A DNA stretch of 47,467 bases from an uncultured Methanomicrobiales archaeon. Its GTDB lineage: Archaea; Halobacteriota; Methanomicrobia; Methanomicrobiales; Methanospirillaceae. Every line of letters begins with the position of its first letter. Positions within the stretch are counted from its first letter, which is position 1. The notes beneath the pieces were generated by a model. It had not been told where the DNA came from, did not search any database, and was given only the letters and a program-made list of their open reading frames with translations. The position numbers and the translations under genes were made by a program. Shown here in pieces: positions 16,029-24,117 of the stretch. Location of the stretch: positions 1 to 47,467 of the forward strand of contig CASGHK010000003.1 in the NCBI GenBank assembly GCA_949320185.1, given 5' to 3'.

Positions 16029-17111
16029 ATGGCCTCCGCGGTCCCCTCCACCACGCTCCCGACCTGGACCTTCTGGGTGATCGTCTTCGCAGTCTTTGCG
16101 GCTACAGCGGTCGTCTTCTGGCCCCTCGTCGGGATCTCGGTGCTCGCGGCCTCAGTTGGTGTCGTACTCTTCCCGCTCCAGCGCCGGCTCTCCAGGAGGC
16201 TTGGACCGGTCGTAGCAGCGGTGCTGCTGACGATCGTGGTCGGGGTGGCCCTCGTCGGAGCGGCCGCGTTCACGATCGGGGTGCTCGTCCAGAACCTGGA
16301 CTTCATCATCGAGATGGTCCGGGCGATCTTCTCGGCGGCAGCAGGGCCGATCGTCGACCCGTCCGGGGGGACGCTGCCGATCGACCCTGCGAGGGTGACG
16401 GAGGCGCTCCAGGCCGAGCTCGGGGCGTTCAGCGACTTCCTCTCCTCCCTGGTCGGCGAGCTCCCGATCGTCGGGCTTGAGACGATCGTCTTCTTCCTCG
16501 TCCTCTACCTGACCCTGGAGCAGGGGGAGGCCACGGGCGTCCGGCTCGGAGACGCCCTGCCGCCACATGTCCGCCGGCCGGTCGAGCGGCTCTGGAAGAT
16601 GGCCGTCGACGTGATGTACTCGATCTTCGTGGTCCACTTCGCCACGGCGTTCGTGACCTTTCTGATCGCGATCCCCTTCTTCTGGTTCCTCGGATATGGC
16701 CACGTCCTCTTCTTCGCCGTCCTCTCGGGGGTCTTCCAGCTGGTCCCGTTCCTGGGTCAGACGGTGATCCTGATCGTGATCGGGGGGTACGCGCTCGCGA
16801 TCGGCGACCTGCGCGGGCTGCTCCTTGTCATCTTCATCGGGTACCCGTTCGTGGCGGCGCTCCCCGACTGGATCATGCGCCCGCTCCTGATGGGGGCCCA
16901 GGCGAAGCTCCACCCGGTGGTGATGTTCATCGGGTTCTTCGGTGGGATCACCCTGATCGGGCTGACGGGGCTGATCCTCGGCCCGCTCCTGCTCGCGCTC
17001 GCGGTGGGGGCGTACGGGATCGTCGTGGACGAGCTGGAGCTCCGCCGCCGGGCGGTGGATGGGCCGCCCGTGCCCGTCGAGCCAGCCACGCCGGAGGAGC
17101 CGGCGACGTGA
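16029..17111 (+). CDS. AI-2E family (PerM/YdiK-like) membrane permease
   Basis: 360 residues with about eight hydrophobic helices: two close together at the N-terminus (TFWVIVFAVFAATAVVFWPLVG, SVLAASVGVVLFPL), a third (VAAVLLTIVVGVALVGAAAFTIGVLV), a long polar loop about 95-150, then five more ending in GITLIGLTGLILGPLLLALAVGAYG. This layout and the late GPLLLAL segment define the AI-2E transporter superfamily, whose members export small signals or act as ion antiporters; the substrate here is unknown. The C-terminus is Pro-rich and cytoplasmic. It diverges from the aro operon and has its own TATA-like element. Confidence 0.85.
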   Translation: MASAVPSTTLPTWTFWVIVFAVFAATAVVFWPLVGISVLAASVGVVLFPLQRRLSRRLGPVVAAVLLTIVVGVALVGAAAFTIGVLVQNLDFIIEMVRAIFSAAAGPIVDPSGGTLPIDPARVTEALQAELGAFSDFLSSLVGELPIVGLETIVFFLVLYLTLEQGEATGVRLGDALPPHVRRPVERLWKMAVDVMYSIFVVHFATAFVTFLIAIPFFWFLGYGHVLFFAVLSGVFQLVPFLGQTVILIVIGGYALAIGDLRGLLLVIFIGYPFVAALPDWIMRPLLMGAQAKLHPVVMFIGFFGGITLIGLTGLILGPLLLALAVGAYGIVVDELELRRRAVDGPPVPVEPATPEEPAT

Positions 17112-17214
17112 TCGGAGCGGGGGCCCGCCGGGCGCCCGGGTGAGAGAGAGCCCGGGTCGCGCGGAGCCGGCACGTGGCAGGGCAGCTGCATGGGGAAGAG
17201 GTCGGAGATAGGTA

Positions 17215-17421
17215 TTATCCCGAGAGTTTCTTCAGCTCGGAGACGGGCTGCTTCAGGATCGAGCTGAGCCCCTTGAGGTCGTCGTCGGAGAGTTCGAGGT
17301 CGGCATTCCCCTCGCGGAACCGACGGAAGAGCTCGTCGGCGGCCTGCTGGCTCGATGCTGCAGTCGCTCGGTTCGGAACAGTGAACGCCCGCCTCTGCGG
17401 TTCCGGTGCTCCAGGGTCCAT
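17215..17421 (-). CDS. small hypothetical protein
   Basis: 68 residues, acidic and helical in the second half (QQAADELFRRFREGNADLELSDDDLKGLSSILKQPVSELKKLSG), with a disordered N-terminus. Not recognised. A GAGG ribosome site precedes the ATG at 17421 by about 6 bases and a TATA-like ACAAATACC lies about 40 bases upstream, so expression is plausible. It could be a small regulator or a ribosome-associated helical protein; nothing further can be said. Confidence 0.5.
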   Translation of the reverse strand: MDPGAPEPQRRAFTVPNRATAASSQQAADELFRRFREGNADLELSDDDLKGLSSILKQPVSELKKLSG

Positions 17422-17516
17422 CAGCCTCGCCCCACTTCACCAGAGCGTTGGTGCGATGGTATTTGTAGGTAGCTGTCGGGGATCATCCCGGGGAAGGGGA
17501 GCGAGGCGCGGGAGGG

Positions 17517-17523
17517 TTTTATT
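17517..17523 (+). promoter_or_regulatory. TATA box of tRNA-Leu
   Basis: TTTTATT centred 27 bases before the first base of the tRNA at 17547, the standard archaeal distance, inside a GC-rich context. Confidence 0.6.
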
Positions 17524-17546
17524 CTCCGACGCCGAGTGTGTATGGC

Positions 17547-17631
17547 GCGGGGATTGCCGAGCCAGGTCAAAGGCGTAGGGCTTAGGACCCTATCGCGCAG
17601 GCGTTCGAGGGTTCGAATCCCTCTCCCCGCA
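17547..17631 (+). tRNA. tRNA-Leu (anticodon TAG)
   Basis: Acceptor stem GCGGGGA pairs with TCCCCGC, discriminator A at 17631, CCA not encoded. The anticodon stem TAGGG/CCCTA holds the loop CTTAGGA, anticodon TAG, reading CUA and other CUN codons. A long variable arm (CGCGCAGGCGTTC) marks it as class II leucine tRNA; the T arm is GAGGG-TTCGAAT-CCCTC. No intron. Downstream, GGATTTAAGATCC at 17634-17646 and T-rich sequence may end transcription. Confidence 0.95.
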
Positions 17632-17646
17632 TTAGGATTTAAGATC

Positions 17647-18001
17647 CGAAATTGTATTTTGGGATATTTATGACGCTCAAAAATGGTAGCGCATGTCCGC
17701 CCTCCCCGGCAGCCTGCATCCCGGCGGACGTCCTTCGCGGTCCTGCTGCTTCCACTGATTGAATCCCGCCAGCGCGCTCGTCCGGTCAGCTCTCCACTGA
17801 CAGGATCGGCTGCAGCGCAAAGTGCCGGGCCGTGACGCCGACCATGTCCACCGGTTGCTCGGTCACGACCGCGCGCCGGTTGCCGGCTATCGTACCGCCC
17901 CCATGCCCGGTACCGCTACAGAACCGCGACGTGCCCCGGCGGGTCCATCTACTCCAGCCAGTGGTGATCCCGGGCAGCACAGCCCGTCCCGTGCCGGTTA
18001 A
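17647..18001. other. 355-base gap with no recognised gene
   Basis: Between tRNA-Leu and the dockerin protein gene. A minus-strand open frame of 64 residues (17786-17980) has no recognisable motif or convincing start. No RNA structure was identified. The base composition is patchier than that of the neighbouring genes. Confidence 0.4.
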
Positions 18002-18027
18002 AAATGTGATCAGAAAATGTGATCAGA
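18002..18027. repeat. two tandem copies of a 13-base repeat
   Basis: AAATGTGATCAGA occurs perfectly twice in a row (18002-18014 and 18015-18027). The second copy contains the stop codon of the convergent dockerin protein gene. A small local duplication. Confidence 0.6.
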
Positions 18028-20008
18028 GGTTGTTGAACAGCCAGGTCACGTCCGCGAAGTCGATCCGCCCGTTCCCGTTGTAGTCGAACGCCGCGAGCGG
18101 CTCGTTCGCCGCGATCCAGGTCATCTGGTTGAAGTAGAGAGTGACATCCGCGAAGTCCTTCCGGCCGTTGCCGTTGACATCGTCGTACTTCCCATCCTTG
18201 TTGTTGTCCCTCGGGATGGCGGAGCCGCCGGGGACAAGGCCGGGCTCGGCGGGGAGCGGTGCCCTGATGGTGAAGCCGTTTTTCAGGGACGACCTTCTGC
18301 CATCGGGATGAATGACAGTCACGTCCCAGCTCCCCGTCGACGCCGTCGATGGCAGGGGAAATACACAGGTGATCTGCGTCTCCGAGACGCGGACAACGTT
18401 CGTTCCCACGATAGCGGCCACCGGCTTGGGATTCCCGAATTCATAATCCTGGAGCGCGACCGTCACCCCGGGCGGGAACCCGTTGCCGTTCAGTATGGAT
18501 GAGACGGTCGTGCCAGCAACACCTTCGTTCGGCGTGATCGAGGCGAGGTTGAAGGGCTCGTAGATGGTGAACCCCCTGGAGGTTTGCCACGCAATATTCT
18601 GACCGAGTGATGAAAGGGTCACTTGCCAGGGAGCCAATGGATCACACACATCAAGATACCCGGTTGGAAGCAGGGGCAGGTCGAACTCGCAGGTGATCGT
18701 TGTCGGCGAAACAACAGTGAGGTTCGTGGCATCAATTGTATAACAGTCCCCAAGCGGTTGAGAAAGGTAGGCAGAATAGGTATTACCAGGCCGGAAGTTG
18801 GTCCCGGTCAGGGTCATGGAGAACGACGTGCCCAGAGCGCCGCTATTCGGCGTCATGCCCGTCACCTGGGCGGGACTGAACCTGCCGCCGTACACGAGAA
18901 AGCCGTTATCCCACCAGTACGTGAACCGAAGGTTGTCGGCGCTGTCCAGGGCAAGAGAGCAGAACCGTGTTACATCACCCACCTCGACCGGCCATTCGAG
19001 CTTCGTGGTTGCGCCGGAGGGATGCCAGTACGCCAGCGTGGTTTTCGAATTGTATTGTGTGCTGAACAGAATGTGGGGCTTGCCCGCACTGTCGAGCGCG
19101 AGGGACGAGGGGCCCACGGCAGTCAGAGAACCGGAGATGGTCGTGATCGTCGGCGCACCACCACCTGTCAGATAACGTGCACACTTCACGACACGAGCGG
19201 ACTCATCGAAATAACTGATATAGTGGTCGGTCCCGGCGTTGTCTTCCACAACCGCGAGGGAGGTGTATTTTCCGACATTTCCCACCGAATCCAGGGTAGT
19301 GCACTCCCAGGCACCATCGATGCGTTCGGCTAATTTCAGGTCGCCATTCGTCGCATCGTAGTAGCTGATCCGCGGGTTGCCGACAGTGTCCAGTGCGAGG
19401 GATGAGTACCGACCGACCATTCCCACCGAATCGACGGTCGTGGCAGACCAGCGTGATCCGGCGGTCCTGGCCCTGGAGGCGTACTTCAGGTCGCCATTCG
19501 TCCCATCGTAGTAGCTGATCCGAGGGTTGCCGGCACTGTCCAGCGCTAGGGATGTATACCCCCCGACAATCCCGGCCGAATCAACCGTCTCGAGGTGCCA
19601 GGTTGAACCGTCGTGCCACGCATACTTCAGATCCCCATTGGTCGAATCGTAGTAACTGATCCGCGGGTTGCCGGCACTGTCCAGCTCAAGGGAGGGATAC
19701 ATTCCGACAATCCCCTGCGAATCGACGGTCTGATTATGCCACGCCCAGTCGTAAAACCAGGCATATTTCAGGTCGCCGTGTCCCGAATCGTAATAGCTGA
19801 CATGGGGATTGTCGGCACTGTCCAGTGCGATGGATGAAACACAGGGATCGGACGTGTCCGAACTCGTTATCCTGTCCACAACCTGGCTGTCCACGAACAG
19901 CCCGTACCCGTCCACGGCCCCGATCCCGAGCGGGACCAGCAGCAGCAGTGTGATGAGGGTGGTCGAAACGAGCCCCCTCATACTCCCCGTAAATCGTTCT
20001 GCGAACAT
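18023..20008 (-). CDS. large secreted protein: propeller-like repeats, two IPT/TIG domains and a C-terminal dockerin
   Basis: 661 residues. Signal peptide (GLVSTTLITLLLLVPLGIGAVDG). From about 50 to 390 come repeats of roughly 45-50 residues with the core LDSAGNPRISYYDSTNGDLK, clear at least five times, probably forming a beta-propeller. Two IPT/TIG immunoglobulin-like domains follow (VTGMTPNSGALGTSFSMTLTG; LASITPNEGVAGTTVSS). The last 65 residues are a type I dockerin-like pair of calcium loops: DNNKDGKYDDVNGNGRKD and DYNGNGRIDFADV. Dockerins bind cohesins or, in archaea, may act as calcium-dependent adhesion modules. Base composition is visibly less GC-rich than in neighbours, a hint of transfer. 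An alternative start is the ATG at 19981. Confidence 0.82.
   Translation of the reverse strand: MFAERFTGSMRGLVSTTLITLLLLVPLGIGAVDGYGLFVDSQVVDRITSSDTSDPCVSSIALDSADNPHVSYYDSGHGDLKYAWFYDWAWHNQTVDSQGIVGMYPSLELDSAGNPRISYYDSTNGDLKYAWHDGSTWHLETVDSAGIVGGYTSLALDSAGNPRISYYDGTNGDLKYASRARTAGSRWSATTVDSVGMVGRYSSLALDTVGNPRISYYDATNGDLKLAERIDGAWECTTLDSVGNVGKYTSLAVVEDNAGTDHYISYFDESARVVKCARYLTGGGAPTITTISGSLTAVGPSSLALDSAGKPHILFSTQYNSKTTLAYWHPSGATTKLEWPVEVGDVTRFCSLALDSADNLRFTYWWDNGFLVYGGRFSPAQVTGMTPNSGALGTSFSMTLTGTNFRPGNTYSAYLSQPLGDCYTIDATNLTVVSPTTITCEFDLPLLPTGYLDVCDPLAPWQVTLSSLGQNIAWQTSRGFTIYEPFNLASITPNEGVAGTTVSSILNGNGFPPGVTVALQDYEFGNPKPVAAIVGTNVVRVSETQITCVFPLPSTASTGSWDVTVIHPDGRRSSLKNGFTIRAPLPAEPGLVPGGSAIPRDNNKDGKYDDVNGNGRKDFADVTLYFNQMTWIAANEPLAAFDYNGNGRIDFADVTWLFNNL
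19330..19815. repeat. internal DNA repeats encoding propeller units
   Basis: The coding sequence repeats at about 140-150-base spacing; near-identical segments beginning CTTCAGGTCGCCATTCGTC and ending GCGGGTTGCCG occur near 19335, 19487 and 19627, with a weaker one near 19769. The high identity at DNA level suggests recent expansion or gene conversion of the repeats. Confidence 0.6.
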
Positions 20009-20299
20009 CGCTCACCCTCACGCGAGATGCCGATCTCATGTCGTGCGTTGACGGTCGACGGGATCCGCACCATCACCTGCTCCTCGAATCATGAGATGCG
20101 GCGCATCATCGGACCAGCGATTCCGTGAAAGAGAGCAGATTCAATGATAATTGACATTCCTATCGATAAAATTTGTGCAATAAATGGTGCACGAAACCAT
20201 GAGAGGCAGCATCCTCGTTCGAGTTTCTGAAAGAATCGGGGAGAACGAGAGGAGGCGCCCGGTTTTGAACCGTGGACGGCCGGCCCGCACCCCTCTCAA
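20009..20299. other. 291-base gap with no recognised gene
   Basis: Upstream of the dockerin protein. AT-richer around 20140-20185 (GATAATTGACATTCC, CGATAAAATTTGTGC), which may hold a promoter for that gene or be remnant DNA. No RNA or protein was identified. Confidence 0.4.
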
Positions 20300-20506
20300 T
20301 CACGTCCGCATCCACGCCCCAGCCCGGTCGACGAGGTGCCAGACCTCGTCCGAGACCACCTGCGCCTGGTGGATCGACAGGGTGCCGGTGATGATCATGG
20401 CCCCCCGAGCATCCCCGACCGGGAAAAGAGTCTCAACATAGAGTCCGTCCTCGACTTCGTCGAGTGGAACACCGGGGAGAGAGAAGCGAAATAACCGTTC
20501 CGTCAT
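20300..20506 (-). CDS. small hypothetical protein
   Basis: 68 residues from the ATG at 20506 (MTERLFRFSLPGVPLDEVEDGLYVE...). The pattern of alternating strands and helix (LYVETLFPVG, GAMIITGTLSIHQAQVVSDEVWHLVDRAGAW) looks like real protein, but no family is recognised. The frame extends upstream to 20602 without support. It stands alone in a sparsely coding region. Confidence 0.4.
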   Translation of the reverse strand: MTERLFRFSLPGVPLDEVEDGLYVETLFPVGDARGAMIITGTLSIHQAQVVSDEVWHLVDRAGAWMRT

Positions 20507-20951
20507 TTTTGTCCCGGCGACCTGGGGAGCGCGTCCCGGCACCGGACCGATCACATCAACCCTGGTGACGCCGCGATTCGTTGCCCCGGGCGTGTCCTCC
20601 ACATACCGGGGGGGGAACGGTGCGATGCCGGTTTCTGATGGTGATGTGGTCCGCGTGCCGGAAATGCCCTATGGGAACCCCCCCGTGCCCCCAGTCGCCT
20701 GACGAGCTGCGCAGCTTTTCGAAACCAACGAGGCATGAACGACTGCCTTCTCGGTTTGACCGTGGGTTCGCGTGAGGAGGATGGCGGTTTCTGCGACCCT
20801 CGCACTCCTCCGAAAGCATGAAGTCCTTCACCTTCGACACACTCCACGAAGGAAAGGAGCGCAACGAAGATGGAGCGACGAGCGGCCTGTGAATCCGGAG
20901 ACGGAAGGAGGGGCCGCATGGCCTTCGGCGGAACCCCGGCAGGAGGAGACG
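20507..20951. other. 445-base gap with no recognised gene
   Basis: Several open frames on both strands cross here but none has a protein-like composition or a ribosome site. The last bases (AGGAGGAGA, 20941-20949) are the ribosome-binding site of the next gene. Confidence 0.4.
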
Positions 20952-21701
20952 ATGGAAAACCCTGAATGGAGATGGGTGTACATCTCACTCCTCGCGTCCG
21001 GATTCTTTCTCATGCTCACGGTCTACGCGAATTTCGCGATGGACTGTTTATTCGGCGGGTGTGCCGTAACCTTCGTCTCGGGTTACCTCTTCATCTGCGG
21101 GATCGCGACGGCCCTCCTCTTCTGGACCCGTGCACGGGCGATGGACGCGATCCTCGCGGGGGAGGGACTGCTCGCCAGCTGGACCTATCCCGAGGAGGAG
21201 ATGCGGCAGAGTGCGGAGCGGGAATACAGGGAATACCGCGAGGTGAACCGGGGCCTCCTCTACGTGGTCGGCGGGTTTATCCTGATTGCCATGGTCCTAT
21301 TGATCCTCTTCGGCGGGGAGCCCGGACTCCTGACGGCCGGCATGCTCTTCGTGGTGCTCGTCCTGTGCGGCATCGCGTCGGTCGTTGCCCCGATGCTGGA
21401 GTACCGGCGCGTCAGCGGTTCACCAGGGAGGGCCGTGATCACCAGGCAGGGGATCGTCTACCGGGGAGCGGTCTACCCGTTCCGTTCCTTCTTATTGAGG
21501 ATGGACGGTGTCCGGTTCCTGAAGAAGAGCCGGACGCACCCCCCGCTGATCGCCTTCTCGTTCCTCCAGCTCGTCGGTCTGTACATACCTCGTGCCTTCG
21601 AGGTTCGCGTGCCCGTGCCACAGGGCGAGGAGGAGAACGCACAGAGGATCGCCGCCCTCCTGGGGGGGTCGACGATGGAGGAGGACGAGGAGGTGCCATA
21701 G
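20952..21701 (+). CDS. four-helix membrane protein of unknown function
   Basis: 249 residues starting at an ATG two bases after a strong AGGAGGAGA ribosome site. Hydrophobic helices at about 8-30 (VYISLLASGFFLMLTVYANFAM), 38-58 (TFVSGYLFICGIATALLFW), 105-122 (LLYVVGGFILIAMVLLILF) and 127-150 (LTAGMLFVVLVLCGIASVV). The first two and last two form hairpins separated by a charged segment (EEEMRQSAEREYREYREV). The C-terminal 95 residues are soluble with a PH-like or bPH-type look (VITRQGIVYRGAVYPFRSFL). Family not recognised. It is the most credible gene in the accessory stretch. Confidence 0.65.
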   Translation: MENPEWRWVYISLLASGFFLMLTVYANFAMDCLFGGCAVTFVSGYLFICGIATALLFWTRARAMDAILAGEGLLASWTYPEEEMRQSAEREYREYREVNRGLLYVVGGFILIAMVLLILFGGEPGLLTAGMLFVVLVLCGIASVVAPMLEYRRVSGSPGRAVITRQGIVYRGAVYPFRSFLLRMDGVRFLKKSRTHPPLIAFSFLQLVGLYIPRAFEVRVPVPQGEEENAQRIAALLGGSTMEEDEEVP

Positions 21702-22132
21702 GTCTCCGATGATGTGTGCGAGAACGGTTGAGCGTTCACGATCCTCGCCGACGCCCCTGCCGGATCATCTCCCCTCGGGTTCATCCGGACGGCTTCGCCC
21801 GTGCCGGCGAAGTTCACGATTGCAGTTCCAATAAACACGCCATTCCCCACCATCTGCAGTGCCAGCCGCGTCGCGCCGTCCGATATGAAGTTCTCGACCC
21901 GCATCCGCTCGCCACAGTACTCCACCACCAGCCCGTAGGACGAGCCGGTATCAGAATAATTCATGAGTACAAGCCCGCCGGCCTCCTGGTTCTTACAGCG
22001 GAAGCCGGCCTTCCGGTACCGTTCGGCGACACAATCATTGAGGGTCTCGGACTGGACATAGAACCCCGACTGGTAAAGTTCCGCCCGCACGATCCTCGAG
22101 CGCTGCCCGCCCGCCACCGCCTGGATCACCAT
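21473..22132 (-). pseudogene. unrecognised open frame, perhaps a decayed gene
   Basis: From the ATG at 22132 the first 140 residues look protein-like (MVIQAVAGGQRSRIVRAELY, GGLVLMNYSDTGSSYGLVVE, ATRLALQMVGNGVFIGTAIV), but after about 21715 the frame runs into the antisense of the membrane protein gene. The ending is therefore probably not native: the original stop may have been lost when adjacent sequence changed. GAGGAGG lies 14 bases before the ATG, a poor distance. No family is recognised; a TTG start about 33 bases further upstream is possible. Confidence 0.3.
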
Positions 22133-22205
22133 GGTCTTCGCACCGTCCTCCTCGGCCTGCTCGATCAAACGCTGGTGGTGTGCACCATTGGAGCCGATCG
22201 AATCT

Positions 22206-22718
22206 TCAGAACAATACTCGCTGCCCCTTCGCCCTCGCCGCCACCGCGACCGTGGGCCGCGCCGCCGCCGGCTCGGGCACAAGCCAGACCGTCTGGTCGG
22301 CCTCGAGCGATACCATCTGCAGCGCCCCGTCCATCGCAGGTGCGTAGACGACCACGATCCCGTTCGTCGCCCGCCGCCTGAGCGCTCGCGCGAGCCGGCT
22401 CATCCGCCGGCCCCCCTCCTCCGCGTCCAGGCCGGCCGCGAACGCCGGCGACCACTCCACCAGAAGCACCGTGTGATACGACCGGCTCACCGCCGCGATC
22501 GCATCGTCGAGACTCGCGCAGACCTGCGTCTCGAAGTGCTCCGAGCGGATCGGCGGCACCCGGAAGAGCACCTCCGAGAGGCCGGCATAGAGATAGAGCG
22601 TGTGGAACGAGCCGATCTCCGGGAGGTCGAGGAGCGCGGTCATCCGGTCCGGCGGCGCGATCAGCACCGTGAGCCGGCCGAGCTCGAAGGTCACACCGGG
22701 CCGGCACCAGAGCCGCAT
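22206..22718 (-). CDS. hypothetical protein, RecA-like alpha/beta fold suspected
   Basis: 170 residues from the ATG at 22718 (a GTG two codons earlier and an ATG at 22760 are alternatives). Alternating hydrophobic strands and helices (LTVLIAPPDRMTALLDL, TLYLYAGLSEVLFRVPP, YHTVLLVEWSPAFAAGLD, NGIVVVYAPAMDGAL, TVWLVPEP) resemble the core of RecA-like NTPases, but no Walker A motif is present, so it would be a catalytically inactive relative. Function unknown. It is followed by the decayed-looking frame at 21473-22132. Confidence 0.5.
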   Translation of the reverse strand: MRLWCRPGVTFELGRLTVLIAPPDRMTALLDLPEIGSFHTLYLYAGLSEVLFRVPPIRSEHFETQVCASLDDAIAAVSRSYHTVLLVEWSPAFAAGLDAEEGGRRMSRLARALRRRATNGIVVVYAPAMDGALQMVSLEADQTVWLVPEPAAARPTVAVAARAKGQRVLF

Positions 22719-22979
22719 GGTCACCCCCCGCCCCCGCGGGTCCCCGCCGGGATCGACCATCCCGGACGTGCGCCGGCCGGTGAATCCGCGCCGGAGAGGA
22801 CCGGGGGGTTGTCATGGTACGGGCCAGTCATCGTCGTCACCTGAAGCGTTCCCACCGATCAGCGGGTACCAGGATATTCGGCGACCGGGCATTTGAGCCC
22901 GGGGGATGCGGGGAGAAAGTAAGGGCGGCACCACTCGAGCCGGCGACGGACGCGGATGGGGGAAAGACGGATCCGAGTG

Positions 22980-23987
22980 TTACGATCCCCGATCGACTGC
23001 ATCGTCGATCACCAGTTCGGCGATGTCGCCCGAGTACTCGGCGAGGCGGCGGATGGACCCGGCAATGCTGCCGAGGGCGACAGCCGGTCCGGTGGCAAGG
23101 GTTCGGGCATGGACCTCGATCTCCCGGCAGCGCGTCTCCGCCTCGACGACGACCTCGATCGTGTCGTCGGCGCGTCGGGGGTCATGGGAGAAGAACGCGT
23201 CCATCGCCCGATCAAAGACCTCGAGAGAGAAGGAGCTCGCCTCCTCGATGAGGCCGACGACGTCCGGGTCGAACGGACGGCCGCCAGTGGGGTCCCCACT
23301 TTCCGCGATCATGACGGCGTGGTCGGCGATACGTTCGACGACCCGTGCAACGAGGGCGTGGTTGACGACCGCGATGGGGACAGGGCCGGTCCCCTGGACG
23401 AGGGTCGGGTTCTTCAGGACCGCGTTCGCCTGGCGTGCGATCAGCCATTCAAGCCGGTCAACATCGACGTCCCGCTCGATGACCGACCGTACGAGGCCGG
23501 GGTCCCCGGCCGCGACGGCCTGGATCGCGTCCTGGTGCATGCCTCGTGCGATTCCGACCATCCGCCGGAGCGAACTCTCCAACGGCATCTCGTTCGGGTT
23601 GATCAGGTCGAGGATCCGCGCAGTGGTCTCCGTCTCCTCGATCACCGCCTGTCCGATCGTCACCCGTGCGTAGTCGCGGATGACACCCCGGACGAACGAG
23701 CGGAGCGGGCTCTTCGACGAGACGACGATCTCCGTGTATCCTGCGATGTATGCCCCGATCATACGCCGGAAGAGGGCTCGCTCACAGGTGCATGAGCTGA
23801 CGTCGAAGACCCTCGTTCGCCGGGCCGGCTGCTCGGATAGGCGGGCCGAGATCCGGAGTGTTCCGTCGGATTGGTGCGTCACCCGGACCGGGTCGTTCTT
23901 CTTCAGATCCATCGACCGGATCCACTCCCGGGGGAGTGTCACCGCGAACGATGAGCCGCCGGCAACCTGGATGCGCCTGATCTCCAT
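22980..23987 (-). CDS. phosphate uptake regulator: AbrB-like DNA-binding domain plus PhoU domain
   Basis: 335 residues. Residues 1-48 are an AbrB/SpoVT swapped-hairpin DNA-binding domain (EIRRIQVAGGSSFAVTLPREWI ... DPVRVTHQSDGTLRI). From about 130 to 330 come PhoU-type helical bundles (ESSLRRMVGIARGMHQDAIQAV; ARVVERIADHAVMIAESGDP; SIRRLAEYSGDIAELVIDDA) with the E/D-rich metal site. Methanogens carry such fusions as phosphate-responsive regulators. It diverges from pstS across 130 bases; CTCGT-CACGT-ACGAG (23993-24007) just upstream of the ATG is a weak candidate operator. Confidence 0.88.
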   Translation of the reverse strand: MEIRRIQVAGGSSFAVTLPREWIRSMDLKKNDPVRVTHQSDGTLRISARLSEQPARRTRVFDVSSCTCERALFRRMIGAYIAGYTEIVVSSKSPLRSFVRGVIRDYARVTIGQAVIEETETTARILDLINPNEMPLESSLRRMVGIARGMHQDAIQAVAAGDPGLVRSVIERDVDVDRLEWLIARQANAVLKNPTLVQGTGPVPIAVVNHALVARVVERIADHAVMIAESGDPTGGRPFDPDVVGLIEEASSFSLEVFDRAMDAFFSHDPRRADDTIEVVVEAETRCREIEVHARTLATGPAVALGSIAGSIRRLAEYSGDIAELVIDDAVDRGS

Positions 23988-24117
23988 GGAACCTCGTCAC
24001 GTACGAGATCCATACCACCGTCAGGGAGGATGGAATTTCTCACTATCTATTCTATTGATCTCTATATTTTATGTCGGGCATATGTATCTCCCTCCAGGTC
24101 CCAGGTGGTTCTCGAAC
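23988..24117. promoter_or_regulatory. divergent phoU/pstS promoter region
   Basis: 130 bases, strongly AT-rich from 24030 to 24075 (CTATCTATTCTATTGATCTC, TATATTTTATG), with TATA-like elements on both strands, and the short inverted repeat CTCGT-CACGT-ACGAG at 23993-24007. The arrangement suggests the AbrB-PhoU protein controls both genes; this is inferred. Confidence 0.5.

Noticed and set aside
17786-17980. 64-residue minus-strand frame after tRNA-Leu
   Set aside because: No motif, no start signal, and composition not protein-like.
20240-20300. tRNA-like stretch with GGTTTTGAACC
   Set aside because: The anticodon-like stem is present but no acceptor, D or T arms can be formed.
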